Below, in pieces: positions 23,425 to 35,279 of a stretch of DNA of 64,000 bases (the first letter of the stretch is position 1; each line of letters begins with the position of its first letter). Source of the stretch: Antedon mediterranea (Eukaryota; Echinodermata; Crinoidea; Comatulida; Antedonidae); NCBI RefSeq assembly GCF_964355755.1, contig NC_092671.1:35107304-35171303 (forward strand). The letters run 5' to 3'. A program made the position numbers and the translations under genes. The notes under the pieces were generated by a model. That model worked only from the letters and a program-made list of their open reading frames with translations. It was not told the DNA's origin and searched no databases.

Positions 23425-26215
23425 ATATCTATATTTCATTCCTCATTCCCTCATCCTCCTCGCAAAAACCTTCACCTTTGTTTCTCATTGCAAGATAGAT
23501 GGCGATAAAATATTCACCCGCATTATCTAAAGTAGAATGAATCGCATCAGCTGTCGTGTATCTTTACTGACCTATATATATTATATTACTACACAATTTT
23601 GTATTCTTTTCCGAACAAAAAAAACTATATCAACGAACAGATTTATATCACTAATGTGACACCACTGATACAGTGTTGTTGTACAGGTTACTTCTTAGGG
23701 ATTTTGTTCAAGTACCACACATTATTGAAAATTCTAATTTTGTAATATCAAAATATATATCAATAGAAATGATAGGAAAAAAATAACTATTTTGAAATTA
23801 GACACATTGCTTATCCCTTAATTCAATTCAAAATTCTTTTAATCATCCCACACGGGGCAATTTAAATAAAAAGGTCTGGATTAAAATGATCTAACAAAAT
23901 ATACAAAATATCACAATACACAGTTCTTCAATAATTGTTTTTAAATTAAAAATAATTAACATTTTCCGAAACACTACCTACTCTTTGATTTTTTGTGTTT
24001 CCCATAATATTTATTGTTTAAAACGTTGTTTTTGTTACGTGAATACCGTATTGATTATCAGCGATACGACATTAGACTTATGTACAGGTAGCGTGTATGG
24101 GAAGATATTTAATTACACATATTGGAAAGCCTTTACGACGTCAACCTGGGGGTAACAAAAATCTGCGCTTCATTTATTATTTGATATTGTTTTCATTATT
24201 CATATTTTTGTACGTAGAACTTGGAAGTATTGCTTTTGTACTTCTTGTTGAATACTGTAGGATTTTTTTTTGTAAAAGAACATTTCAATAATATTTATAT
24301 GTGAATTCATAGGTATGTCAATTACTACCATTTCACAATATTTTTTGGCCTGAAAAAATTTATCCTTTAAACCTTTAATTCTACTAGCAGTTTTAGCAGA
24401 ATACTACTCTTGGTTGATTCTTGGTTGATTCTAGGAATTAGCCAAAAATAGAGTATTATGTAATTTCTTTCTTTTCGTCCAACCACACAAATACTTTTTC
24501 TATCATTGTCATCGTCATCATAAAGTAAGTTATCATGTTGATGTTGCTAAATTATTATAGCTAAAGAGGTATGTTCATACTATATTTTTTTCTATCGGAG
24601 TTAAATACAGTCAATCAATTGGTTTAACTTGGGTTGAAACGTATGATATAATGTTTAAATTGGATGTACCTCTGAAACCTATCAGAGATACATCAAAGTT
24701 TTTTTTTAGAACAAGGATTATAATAGAGTTATTATTATGCTGTAAGTAACTCTGATATGATTCAGATTGGCTTAAAACTGTCCTATGCATGCTTAACTCT
24801 AGGTGTGTGAACATAGCCATATGCAAAAACTGTGTCAAGTTAAACTTGTCATCCAAATTTAGTTATCTGAGAACCATCATGGCATTTGTGAAGTAGTTTA
24901 CCTTCTTGAATATGCAACGATCTGTCAATGTAACTTAAGAGACAAATCTATTTTGAATGCTCTGGAAATTCCACCAAAAAATCCATACATTAAAAATGCA
25001 ATGTGCACATTGATCGATCATATTTTTTTAGTAAAATCAATAGTGATTTAATTCACAAGTGTAAATGTTTTATCATAAATTTGCTTTCTGTGTACATGAG
25101 ACAACAAATTTGTATACTGTATTATTAATACTAAATAAATTTCCATAATACTACACATAATTAAGAAATGTAATATTTACGTAATAATAATACAAAATTA
25201 ACTACTTTAATAATTTGCATTGTATATTTTATAGTATTGTATTTAAAATTTAAAATTGTCAATGTTATATACAAAAATAAGCCAAAGCTGAAAATATATT
25301 CATTCATAATACTAATAGATGATAATTCATAAATTTATACTATTCCGCAAAGTGCAGTGGAACCAATTTTTCATCAGGGAGTTAAGTTCATGTTGGTGCC
25401 AACCTCTGACATCACTGTATGATGAGTACTCAGTATTTTGATGAGAATACCTGTGAAAAAAAAGCAATGATGATGTACAATGATGATAATACAGTCAGTT
25501 CTCCAGAAACTGAATCCCCTTGGGCTGAGTGTCTGAGTTTTCTGAAAAAGTTTGATTTTTGGAACCTGGTTTCGGATAGGTGACTGCAGAAATAGTTCAG
25601 TACCATTAGATAGTCCTGTACCTTTTTATTCCAATATTGTTTAGGATTTCCATGGCGAATTAAAGGCCTCAACTTTACAGTACTTGCCTAGAGCATTCTC
25701 AAGAAGACTGTAAATGTTGAGGCCAGGAGGCATTCTCAACTTGACATCATTTTTTGAAATTTTTTTCGCAGCCCTTTTCAAACTAACATACTTTATTTCA
25801 ATACATGAATGCATCCTTCATAGCTTGATTAAGAGCCAATCCTCACTCCCTTCTTTTTACAAATAAATTGTAATATAACAACTGTTTAGTTGTACTCACA
25901 CGCATCAGATTTAAGAGGGCATAGAATGGAGTTAATCTAAAGTTTTAATACTACATGTATTAAAGTTAGCTCTGATAAAAATCTGATGGTTTTAAAGTAA
26001 ATCTGATAGAACTTAATATTCTCTGATAGCTTTCAAAATGTAATGTTAGACAAGCAATAGAAATACCATCTCACGGAATTATTATCAGGGATATATTGCA
26101 TTCCCTTTGAACACAGAACAAGATAAACCGCAAATGTCCACAATTCAAATTCAATAGAGAAAATTAGCTATAATTTAATTTTCTCAACTTATCGTTATTG
26201 TTTTTGTTGTTGCAG
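23425..26215. other. upstream region of the BCL-2 family gene, no coding exon seen
   Basis: The ATG of the downstream gene directly follows a splice acceptor, so at least one 5' UTR exon and the promoter must lie upstream, possibly here. I could not place them. An ATGGCG within AGATAGATGGCGATAAA at about 23500 is weakly YY1-like. No other signals are convincing. Confidence 0.35.
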
Positions 26216-26354
26216 ATGAACGATAGTCCAACCAATAGGTACGTAAGAGATTATGTTGCTCATCGGATACGTCAAGATGGTATTAGCCTTGCTCAGTTTG
26301 AAGATGTCAGCATAGAGGCGCCATGTGAAGTGACTGCATCTATTAGAAGAATTT
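26216..26354 (+). CDS. BCL-2 family gene, coding exon 1
   Basis: The acceptor TTGTTGTTGCAG abuts the ATG, so translation starts with the first base of this exon and the 5' UTR is spliced on from upstream. It encodes residues 1-46 plus one base. The donor is TGTAAGT (GT at 26355). It ends inside the BH3 helix. Confidence 0.85.
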
Positions 26355-29300
26355 GTAAGTAGGGGAGGTATCATATAAAAAAATAAAAGGGTTGGGGAGG
26401 GAAGTTAAATTCAATAGTTAGATCTTCAGCCAATACCAGGACTATAAACAAATTTTATTATATTATTTTATTTTCAGTCGTCTCAAATCTTCCTATTGGT
26501 TGTTATACTTATATTAATTATAATAAAGTGTCATAAAAATGACTAGTAGTTACCTTCCAAAAATTGTCATGACCTACGGTACCTAGGCCTACTAACTACT
26601 AGCCATTTTGTTGCTAGTCAGGTTTGTTCGAACCCTACAATCTCCCTCGGCTACAGACTTTGAGGGCACTCTGTATCGCCACTTTATCATGATATCTTTT
26701 TATAAAAGAGCCATTAGTCTGTAAATTTAACCAATATCCATGGATAAGTTTAAATAAATAATAATAAATTGAGTTGAAAATGTAGCTTACCGTATATTTC
26801 GGTGTATAAGTCGCACTTTTGACACGCAAATTTGACCTCTAAATTAAGGGTGCGTCTTATACACCGAACATAAATGCCTCACCACACAGATTGTACGTAA
26901 CATAGGCTTAGGAGGCCTCTAGGCTATCGTCACCTCGTTTGCTAGGCCTAACGTAACGGCAATCTGCTTCTGCCTAGTTTTCAATGCATTTTAGCATGAT
27001 GTTATACTAAATATGATGAAAAGATTTGTTCATTATGGCGCTCCGATAAAATTTCATTTGTAAACGTTTACGTACGATTGGATCGGAATAGTATTTATTT
27101 ATACAGTAGTTATACGCACGATCACCGTACCCCCAGCGCAAGCCCTTACATGGTGTATTTATAGTTATACGCACGACCGCCGTACACATGGTGTACGGTA
27201 TTCGACTAGTATTTTCTCCAGTTGATTATAGCATGGACCAGCGTATACACTTCTCGGATACATAGATACTATATCGAATACGATTGTTCGTGAAAACGTG
27301 CGCCCTCTCGAAATGATCGAGCGAGGCTAGCCCACACACGTACGTGTTACACACACGGTCATGCACTCGATGTTGCGGCGAAACTCATGAATAAAAAGTT
27401 AGAAAGAACTTGTTGAGGCTGGGCGCGGCCGAGCCTAGGTAAGAAAAAACCTAAATAAAGGACGCCGTTGTAGATATAACAAAATATATTATTACAATAA
27501 TATTGATTACAATTTAAAAAAACATTGTTTTGATGAAAAATAAGGTGCGTCTTATACATCGACGATATAAAAAATACCGATATTTTACTCTCAGTTAGGG
27601 GGTGCGTCTTATACACAGGTGCGACTTATACACCGAAATATACGGTAATACTAATAGTATAGTTTTGCTCAACCATTCCAATGTCATTACCCAAGTAGGG
27701 CTTTTTCCACTATAACAGTATATATATTTATAGCAAGAGACTGTATCATGAGACAAATTGTGTTCAAGCAACTGCTCTTCCTCGTTTAATTTATTTCTTC
27801 AAGTTCCTAGACAATGTAAAAATGACATCAAAACAAAATGAATGTCATCTTCTTTGGTATCAAGTTTACAGAGTACACATGCTTTGATGGTTGGGAATTT
27901 CCATGTAGTCAGATGTTCATCTTGTGACATGTGACACAATATACTCTTTTAAGCTTTATTACAAGTATTATAAAATATTAATGTTTAGTAGCTGTCTGGG
28001 CGTTGAAATGAAATATCGAATCATAGTTTGTATCTATCCCACATGTCAACAAAAATCAGATGATGTTTAATTGCCTCTCCATATGTTTATTAAAATCAGC
28101 TGATGAATTGTGTAATACATTTATCTCTTTTTACATAAAAAATACAATGATTATATATAATTTATATTCCAGCTGTAAAATGTGTTCAATATGCTTTTAC
28201 AGTATAATACAGTAGCTTGCACAGTTTACATACTATTGAGAAATTTGTATTAAATTATTAGCAATAACTACTAACTAGAAATTTTACTCTCATTGCCTCA
28301 TCCTTCAAATAGGATGTAATGCCATGGTCACGTGTAGTCCTGTCCGTGTACATACAGTCCATAATAAAGAATTCGGTACATTTTTCGCAAAGAGAAGTGG
28401 TTCGTCTTCCTATGTGTAGGTTATGGTCCTGGAACTCTGGGAGAACAATATTGTACACTATGACCCCATGCAAGTGACCCCTTGATACTAGGGTGCTCTG
28501 TAGTGTTTAGCCTAGTTGTTTGTTGTGTCCCCTTAATAGAGGAGTCCCCTGAAGAGAGAGGTGTCCAAAAGGAGGGGCTACTGTACTAACTGTATAAATG
28601 AAAAATATAAATGCATAGGAGTATATTATAATGTATCTTATAATGCATCTTGGGTTTTAAAGATTTTAAACAGCAATTTATCATTAAACCTTTCGCAATT
28701 CAGTATATAACGATCCACTTTACACCTGCCGCACTGATGAAAAACAATTTGATTGAACTCGCAGATATTTTAAGGATTTCCGAATATTAATCTAGTTCAT
28801 AATTATTTTCCACAGGTCATGAAATTGAAGAAAGCCAGAAGGAATTTTTCGGTGAATGTTGTCACCATTTGAACATAAGTCCAACAACCTTATATGCACA
28901 GTTTATGGACCTAGCTAGTGAACTATTTAAAAATCCAACAAATGGATTGAACGGCTTGGATATTTCGTGGGGTAGAATAGCCACGTTTTTAACTTTTTGC
29001 GGGACACTAGGGGCACATTGCGCCTCAAAAGAGCTTGAAAATCTTGTACCTAGCGTAATAGGCTGGACTGTGAGATATATAGAACAGCATTTAAGTGATT
29101 GGATGTCACAAAATAACGGATGGGTAAGTTCAAAGTTGAAACACATGATAAATATGTTAGGCTTGAAGTATGGCAAGCTGTTCGTAATTAAAGTTTTTAC
29201 ATTTAAATTTAATATCTTTTAACGATGCAATCAAATTATACATTAGTCAAACTCTACATTTCATCTTATATTTTTACATATATCTGTATTAATTTATAGT

Positions 29301-30759
29301 GACTTTCAATGTCAAATGCCAAAGTTATTAATGACATAAATATTTATTGAACATCAACAAATTGATAATTTATTTTTACACATTTTTAAAATAAAAATTT
29401 AAAATTAAATTCATAATAAAACATGATTTATATGATTGTTTGACATTTTGCACCAAATCAACACAATTTTAATTCAAATTTCACCCTTTCTTTCAACTTC
29501 AGTAGAATTTAATATTTATTCATTTATAAAATATTAAATAAAAAACACAATTGATGGTTGACTTTTACACAGTTCACACCTTTTGTGATAAAAATACTTG
29601 AGTAATGAATAATTAATAATTCATGTTACAATTGTTTTATTAATTAATAATAAAATTATAAATTGCTATTTATTTGAATTTATGTTACAATCGTTTAAAA
29701 TATTTATGATAAAATTCAAAATGATTTAAAAGTACTATAAAATATATTTTATTTTACAGATGAAGGTTTTTGTTCTATAAATAAAATAGTAGTTTAGTAT
29801 TCTTCTGCTCATTGACAAACAAGCACGAAAGCAAACTATTAACATACCCATCTCGTATTATACTCATAATTTCACAATGACATTCATAAAATAGATAGAT
29901 AAATGTCCAGAGAGTAATAGTATCCCATTAACATAATGATTATTAAGAGAGGAATATTTAATTATTACCAAATACGGTAAATGAGTAGCATTCGACGTCA
30001 GAATCGAGATGCATGTTTTCCGAGCAATCTTATAAAATCTGAATGAAACTAAAAACACAACTAATTGTATGCCAGTAAAATTAAACTGCTTTTGTTTAAT
30101 TCTTTGTTTAACAATTTCCTTATAGTAAATCATAAAATTATCACTTATTGTAAAAATAGACAGATTATAAAATTTCATTTATGGAAAGTTATATTGGAAG
30201 GTAGCCAAATCTCGATTGAGAATGTAGATCACAATTGAAATCACATTTAATGGATTTTGAAATTGTGGAGTGCAGTGTTACTCTTACTATGAGTCTATAA
30301 TGATGGTAGACAACCCAACCCCCTCCCTCCTACACACACATACATAGTAGAGGAGCTGTAGCTTGGTGGTAAATGTGTTTGTCTGCAAATCCTAAGGTCC
30401 AGGGTTCAGTCCTGACCTAGTGCCAGGAACTCAAAACTCCACTCCCTAAACCTCAAATGAGACTATAAAATGATATTTTTTTATAGTATATCCATCCTGT
30501 AATTGGCTAGTTGGATGTGTATAACATGAACAACACATTTCACTACTCAATTTAATAATTTAAAAAAGGTGTAAATATTATTCCTAGACAAGGTATATTG
30601 TATTTGTTTTAATGTTGATTATTTCGTTTTTTCTAGGCTGGATTTGTAGAGTTTTTCCGTCCAAGGCAAGGCGGATCATCAGACCCAATCGTTGCACCAG
30701 GCACAGTAGCTATGGTCGCTGCAGGGCTAATGGGCCTAATTTACGTATTCAACAGATGA
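26216..30759 (+). CDS. BCL-2 family apoptosis regulator (three coding exons, 189 aa)
   Basis: The exons join as 26216-26354, 28816-29123 and 30637-30759; all splice sites are GT-AG and the phases agree. The product has a BH4-like N terminus (residues 6-24) and a BH3 helix (42-56, IRRICHEIEE). BH1 (82-113) contains SWGR at 97-100, and BH2 (141-156) reads DWMSQNNGWAGFVEFF. A hydrophobic tail at 171-187 ends FNR, a likely mitochondrial or ER membrane anchor. Length and order match the multidomain pro-survival group (BCL2, BCL-XL, BCL-W), which bind BH3 helices of pro-death members at mitochondria. The intron after Gly-Trp in BH2 is the position conserved in the family. Odd points: the usual BH3 Gly-Asp is Cys-His, and the loop before BH1 SWGR is about eight residues longer than usual. 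A pro-survival role is inferred; pro-death BAX/BAK-like activity is less likely but not excluded. Confidence 0.9.
26790..27645. mobile_element. TA-flanked DNA transposon, CCGTATATTTCGG family, copy 1
   Basis: Terminal inverted repeats start CCGTATATTTCGGTGTATAA and continue into GTCGCAC. TA lies directly outside both ends (26788-26789, 27646-27647). Secondary inverted copies of GTGCGTCTTATACA lie inside each end. The 856-bp interior has GC-richer segments but no transposase frame, so it is non-autonomous. The partner copy is inverted at 47514-48350. A Tc1/mariner-type origin fits the TA target. Confidence 0.75.
28284..28480 (+). repeat. SINE type B, copy 2 (head missing)
   Basis: The shared body TTTACTCTCATTGCCTCATC, a GGATGTAATGCC variant and GTGTACATACAGTCCATAAT align with 12350-12440. 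The tRNA-like head is absent or too diverged to see. Confidence 0.55.
28816..29123 (+). CDS. BCL-2 family gene, coding exon 2
   Basis: The acceptor is TTTTCCACAG and the donor GTAAGT (GT at 29124). The first two bases complete Cys47. The exon encodes residues 48-149: the rest of BH3, the extended loop, BH1 and the first half of BH2, ending NNGW. The frame is open across all 308 bases. An open frame also exists on the other strand here, and it is a shadow. Confidence 0.9.
29124..30636 (+). other. BCL-2 family gene, intron 2
   Basis: A 1.5-kb phase 0 intron at the family-typical BH2 position. It is very AT-rich and carries one SINE type A at 30350-30550. Confidence 0.85.
30350..30550 (+). repeat. 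tRNA-derived SINE, type A, copy 2
   Basis: GAGCTGTAGCTTGGTGGT (A-box region) and GGGTTCAGTCCTGACC (B-box region) are followed by AACTCCACTCCCTAAACCTC and CCTGTAATTGGC, matching 56192-56405 throughout. It lies in intron 2 of the BCL-2 family gene, sense orientation. Confidence 0.75.
30637..30759 (+). CDS. BCL-2 family gene, coding exon 3
   Basis: The acceptor TTTTTTCTAG precedes GCTGGATTTGTAG. The exon encodes residues 150-189: the end of BH2 (AGFVEFF), a Gly/Ser/Pro linker and the C-terminal hydrophobic anchor, with TGA at 30757-30759. Confidence 0.9.
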   Translation, partial: AGFVEFFRPRQGGSSDPIVAPGTVAMVAAGLMGLIYVFNR

Positions 30760-30980
30760 ACATGAATATTCATGAAGATAGAATAGGTTAATTTATGGTC
30801 ATTAGAATGAAATAGACGACTTACTGTGTGTCTGTCTGTCTGTCCCTCCTCCCCCCCCCCTCTCTCGTTCCTCACCGCCAAATGTTAACTATGTATTTAC
30901 CAACACCACATGTCAAATATTTACTGTTAATAATTAATAGTTTTTAATTAAAATAAATTATTATATACAAATAGATTAAA
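30760..30980 (+). other. BCL-2 family gene, probable 3' UTR with AATAAA
   Basis: After the stop there is a short GTCTGTCTGTC and poly-C stretch (30830-30860), then an AATAAA at 30952-30957 about 195 bases after the stop. The true cleavage site may be later, since other AT-rich signals follow. Confidence 0.45.
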
Positions 30981-33370
30981 CTTGGTTGTCTTCCTTTTTC
31001 ATTACTGCTCTAAACTGCCAGATGGAATGGGAGCTTTAAGAAATAAGAAATGCAGGAATATGATAAAGGTAATTTTTGTAACAAACATTTTTTGAGGAGA
31101 TTAAAATGAAAGTATTGTAAGGATGTAATGTGAGTAAGAAAAATATATTATACTTATGTAAAGAATACCAGTTTTTACCGATCTAGTAGCGTGTAATTTA
31201 TGATGTAGCGATATTTTGAATAACTACTGTACATTATTGTAAGACTTATATTACTGATAAACGGATTCATTATGTAAATTTATGCATATTATTAATCTTA
31301 ATTATTCATAAATATGTACCATATCTACAGTATTTCCAATGTACAAACAAATTATTGCCTTTTCCTCTCTCTGTCTCAAAAATAAGTAATTTTCGTACAT
31401 TTTAATAATATCAATGCAACTAATGCAATTATTTATGTATTACCGTAAGATAAGATTGAGTGTTTGATACAAAACACCTAAGGAGACTAACATTATAAAA
31501 TGTTATAATTTATTAAATATATTCAATAAAAAAAATATTTCATTTACTGTACATCTTATAAATAATGATATTTTTCATCATCGATCATCATTTAAATTTC
31601 TTTGATAACATTTTACTCAACAGTTTTATATTCATTTTAATAAGTTTTATTGTTTGGGTTACTTGGGCTTACTTTAAACAAGTCATTACCGTATAATCTC
31701 AATGCTTTGAATTTATTAGACATGATTTAATGCTAGTTTTATTTTAGTTCCTCCACTGGGTCAAGAGAGGGCACCCTTATCATTTTTGTATTTCACACAT
31801 TTGTTTTACTTGCATTATAACAATAATTTCAACATGGACATTTTCTTTACTAATACAACCTTTAATTTCCACAACTTTTATCTGTGGTTATACTATACAT
31901 AAAATGACTCATTTCAACTGTATTAATAATCAATTATAATGCTGTAATAAATTCCTATCTTATCAGTAAACACGGTAATGATGCTGCTGTATATTGTAAA
32001 TTTCCATTTATAGTTTTATAATTCAATATTACATCTAGTATCTATATAATCAATGGTTACTGTTTTATTGGGCAATAAACCCAGTTGCATGTTTTATTTA
32101 GGTGAATTAGCTGTAAATCTTGTCCATTGTAGCTGTAAGGTACAGAAGTGTGTCCAGCTATAGTTTGGCTATATTTAGCATGTGGACGATGTGATAAGAA
32201 GGTTGAACGAAGCTCTGATTATAATACTAATTCTAATAGCATACTCCCAAATAGAATGCATGCAACCTGGTCGCCCGACTCAAGTATTGAGTAAATGTAT
32301 ATTTAGCCAGGAAAAACCATTAACAGTACAAAAAGGCTTCCTGTATAGCAACTTTTACCATATTAAATCCTGTGTGAACAGCCCCTTAACTTTTCCAGGC
32401 TGGAAGTAGTTTCAAAGAATCCTGTATGGCCAGTAAAACCTTGCCAAAACATCCAGTGCGAACACTATCAACTTAATGAGTCACATATGCATGCTTTAAG
32501 CTTAAATTCTTACCGTGAGCAGGGTAAAACTTAACAAGAAAATCCATGTAAAATTTCCCTTCCTCGGGTCTTGGTTAGACTATTGAATAATTCCAGTGTG
32601 AATGTGAATTTAGACATTGTGGTAGAGGAATTTTTAGCTGGATTGGACCTTAGAAAAAAAAAGTTTATTAAGCATCCACTAAATGTTTCCAGCGTATATT
32701 TAAATTGCAATTTAACGTGAAGAGTTCGTCTACTACTTGGAATTGATTCGGTAGGATTTTGTCGTTGAAAAGTGTGTGATACCACAGTTGAATTTCATAC
32801 CCACAAGTCCACAGGAAAATGCCTTTATTACGATTTCTTCAATATAAATTCGTACTACATATATTGTGTACTACTTTAGGTAGCCTTTATTTCTGTTTTT
32901 AATGGATAATATTAAAGTATTATTAATATTCAAATATTAAAATTCTGTTACATACTATAATTTTCTGCAGAATCGCTTTGTACTAAACTGTGTATAAGCA
33001 TGATAAACGCAAAAAGATATCTAATTTAATTGTACTAATTTGATTTCGAAAAATTAGTAGATTTTAATGCTTACAGGTCACAGTTCACAAAATCGGCCGT
33101 ATTATAATTAATTAAATATTACCAAAAAATCTAGTAGTACCTATTTCCGTTTTATATAAGCATTCATATGTTAAAATATTTTGAATATATTTGTACACTA
33201 AGCAAAAAAATAACACTAAAAATTCCTTGAAATTCTAAACAAATATATAGTGATTTCATTCATATTATTTTAAGTTTTAGGCGTAGGTAAATACAGTCAT
33301 TGGCTGAAGGAGGTAGTCGACAACCAAATGTGTAAATCATTTTGTAATATCTTGTTTTTAAAATGTAATT
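30981..33370. other. intergenic stretch, no gene seen
   Basis: AT-rich sequence. Two short frames near 32182-32785 on opposite strands have no domain signature or splice context. No repeat partner for this stretch was found in the window. Confidence 0.4.
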
Positions 33371-33374
33371 TTTA

Positions 33375-33668
33375 CCTGAAAACGGATATGAGAGAGAAAC
33401 TCACCAAACATAATTAGACGGAGGGGTACAATACAAATAGGGGAGGAAAGGGACCAGGTAGTGTCCATCTCAATTCGCCAGTTATAATTTGTGTAAAATT
33501 CCTGTGGTTAAAAATTTAAAAATTATGTCCGGAAAACGGATTTATGAGAAACAAGCCAAACATAATTAAACGAGAGGCACAGTACAAATAGTGGAGGAAA
33601 AGGACCAGGGAGATTTTAATCCCAATTAGCAAGTTATAATTTGTGTCAAATTCCTTGAGGTTAAAATT
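33375..33668. repeat. tandem duplication, two units of about 150 bp
   Basis: Both units run from GAAAACGGAT through CAAACATAATTA, GGACCAGG and AGTTATAATTTGTGT to a GAGGTTAAAA-like end, with moderate divergence. Confidence 0.75.
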
Positions 33669-34156
33669 AAATATATATTTTGTAACTTATTATTGCTCGC
33701 ATGTTTCCATTAATATTCTTTTAAATTATTTGTTGTTTACCGATTTAAAGTAATTGTTATACTTATTATCTAAATATTACCTGTAAGATAATAGGTGGAT
33801 TGAAAAATTGTTTATTAAATAAATATGTGTTGTTGTCTACTGTTATATAACAAACGGTATATATATTTTTGATTGAACATGTGTTAATAACAGACAACAG
33901 AATAGTTGTATGAAGTGTGATAAGAAATAAGAAGCAGAACAGAGCAACGTGGATGTTTATTTTAGATTTAAGTTTTGCTTATTGAAGTTTGATAAATAGT
34001 AATTAAATTCTATTGATAGTAAACAAAACTTTACATTGTATATTCTTATAGATTGTTATGATTTTATCATAAACTAGCAAAAATTGTTGAAGAAGTGTAC
34101 AGTGCTTATTCAGTAGCTGTAAAGGCCTAAGAAAATTAGGCACATTTCAGGTTATA

Positions 34157-34743
34157 CAGTAGAACTCCTATTAAGGGGACATTTTTCCATGAAACGAACA
34201 AATGGCAGTACTGTATATGTTTTAACACTATGGCCAACCCCTATTCAGGGGACACCCCTATTAAGGGAATACTTTTCTGTGAAATACACAAGGTGAATAC
34301 ATAGCCAACCCCTATTCAGGGGACACCCCTATTAAGGGAATACTTTTCTGTGAAATGAACAAGGTGAATATATAGCCAACCCCTATTCAGGGGACACCCC
34401 TATTAAGGGAATACTTTTCTGTGAAATGAACAAGGTGAATACATAGCCAACCTCTGTTCTGGGGACACCCCTATTAAGGGAATACTTTTCTGTGAAATAC
34501 ACAAGGTGAATACATAGCCAACCCCTATTCAGGGGACACCCCTATTAAGGGAATACTTTTCTGTGAAATGAACAAGGTGAATATATAGCCAACCCCTATT
34601 CAGGGGACACCCCTATTAAGGGAATACTTTTCTGTGAAATGAACAAGGTGAATATATAGCCAACCCCTATTCAGGGGACATCCCTATCAAGCAAGGTGAC
34701 ACTTTTTGTGTCCCTAGGTGTCCCCTTAATGGAGATTCTACTG
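34157..34743. mobile_element. TA-flanked MITE with CAGTAGAAC ends and an internal tandem expansion
   Basis: The left end CAGTAGAACTCCTATTAAGG and the right end CCTTAATGGAGATTCTACTG are inverted repeats, with TA outside both. Internally a 71-bp unit is repeated about seven times (34232-34690). Each unit carries the CCCCTATTCAGGGGACACCC motif, itself related to the element ends. It has no coding capacity. Confidence 0.7.
34232..34690. repeat. 71-bp tandem repeat inside a MITE, about seven units
   Basis: Units begin AACCCCTATTCAGGGGACAC at 71-base steps (34233, 34303, 34374, 34445, 34516, 34587, 34658) and are nearly identical. Some units differ by ATACACAAGG versus ATGAACAAGG, and these variants alternate along the array. 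Confidence 0.9.
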
Positions 34744-34745
34744 TA

Positions 34746-35028
34746 TGACCATAAAAGCACAACAAATATATCTTTATTATTATACTGATGTAGTGCTCAA
34801 ATTGAGGTGGTCGTTTGGTACATTTAAAGTGTGACTTTACATTTAAGAACATTCTAACTGTAATAATATTTTATATCACATTGTTAATATTGTGGCTGCA
34901 TATTGAAATTTATCATGATTTGTTCAGATACATATTTAATTTTTTAATAATTAATGTAGTACAAGTTTTCTTCAATTTGTTCAATATTTGAAATACTTTA
35001 TTTATTTCTGAAAACAAATTAAATAGGC
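34746..35028. other. spacer between two related MITEs, nothing recognised
   Basis: AT-rich, no features. Confidence 0.4.
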
Positions 35029-35030
35029 CT

Positions 35031-35276
35031 ACAGTATAACCCCTCCTTTGGGACACCCTATTGTGAGAAATGCCTCTAATAAGGGGACACGCCTCTAATA
35101 AGGGACACGCCTCTAATAAGGAGACACATGCATATGAAATTAACAAGGATTAAAGTTTTAAAACTACGGCAAACCTCTATTAAGAGAACATCTATTAAGG
35201 AGGAACTTTCTCTTAAACTCTATGGCAAACCCTTTTACGACCCCACAAAGTGTCCCCCCTTAATGGGGTTCTACTG
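35031..35276. mobile_element. second MITE of the same family
   Basis: The left end CAGTATAACCCCTCCTTTGG and right end CCCTTAATGGGGTTCTACTG frame three short CCTCTAATAAGGGGACACG repeats. TA flanks both ends. It lies about 290 bp from the 34157 copy. Confidence 0.6.
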
Positions 35277-35279
35277 TAT

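Larger units (their letters stand above)
26355..28815 (+). other. BCL-2 family gene, intron 1
   Basis: This is a 2.46-kb phase 1 intron. It holds the 856-bp TA-flanked transposon at 26790-27645, a SINE type B body at 28284-28480, and a single end of the TAGAACCCC MITE family at 28525-28585. Open frames inside it belong to these repeats. Confidence 0.85.

Noticed and set aside
28862-29176. 104-codon frame antisense to BCL-2 exon 2
   Set aside because: It is the shadow of the real exon on the other strand, with no family resemblance.
32182-32785. Possible small secreted protein (hydrophobic N-terminal run) and an opposing frame
   Set aside because: The hydrophobic stretch comes from ATA/ATT-rich codons. 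There are no splice sites, Kozak context or family match to support a gene.
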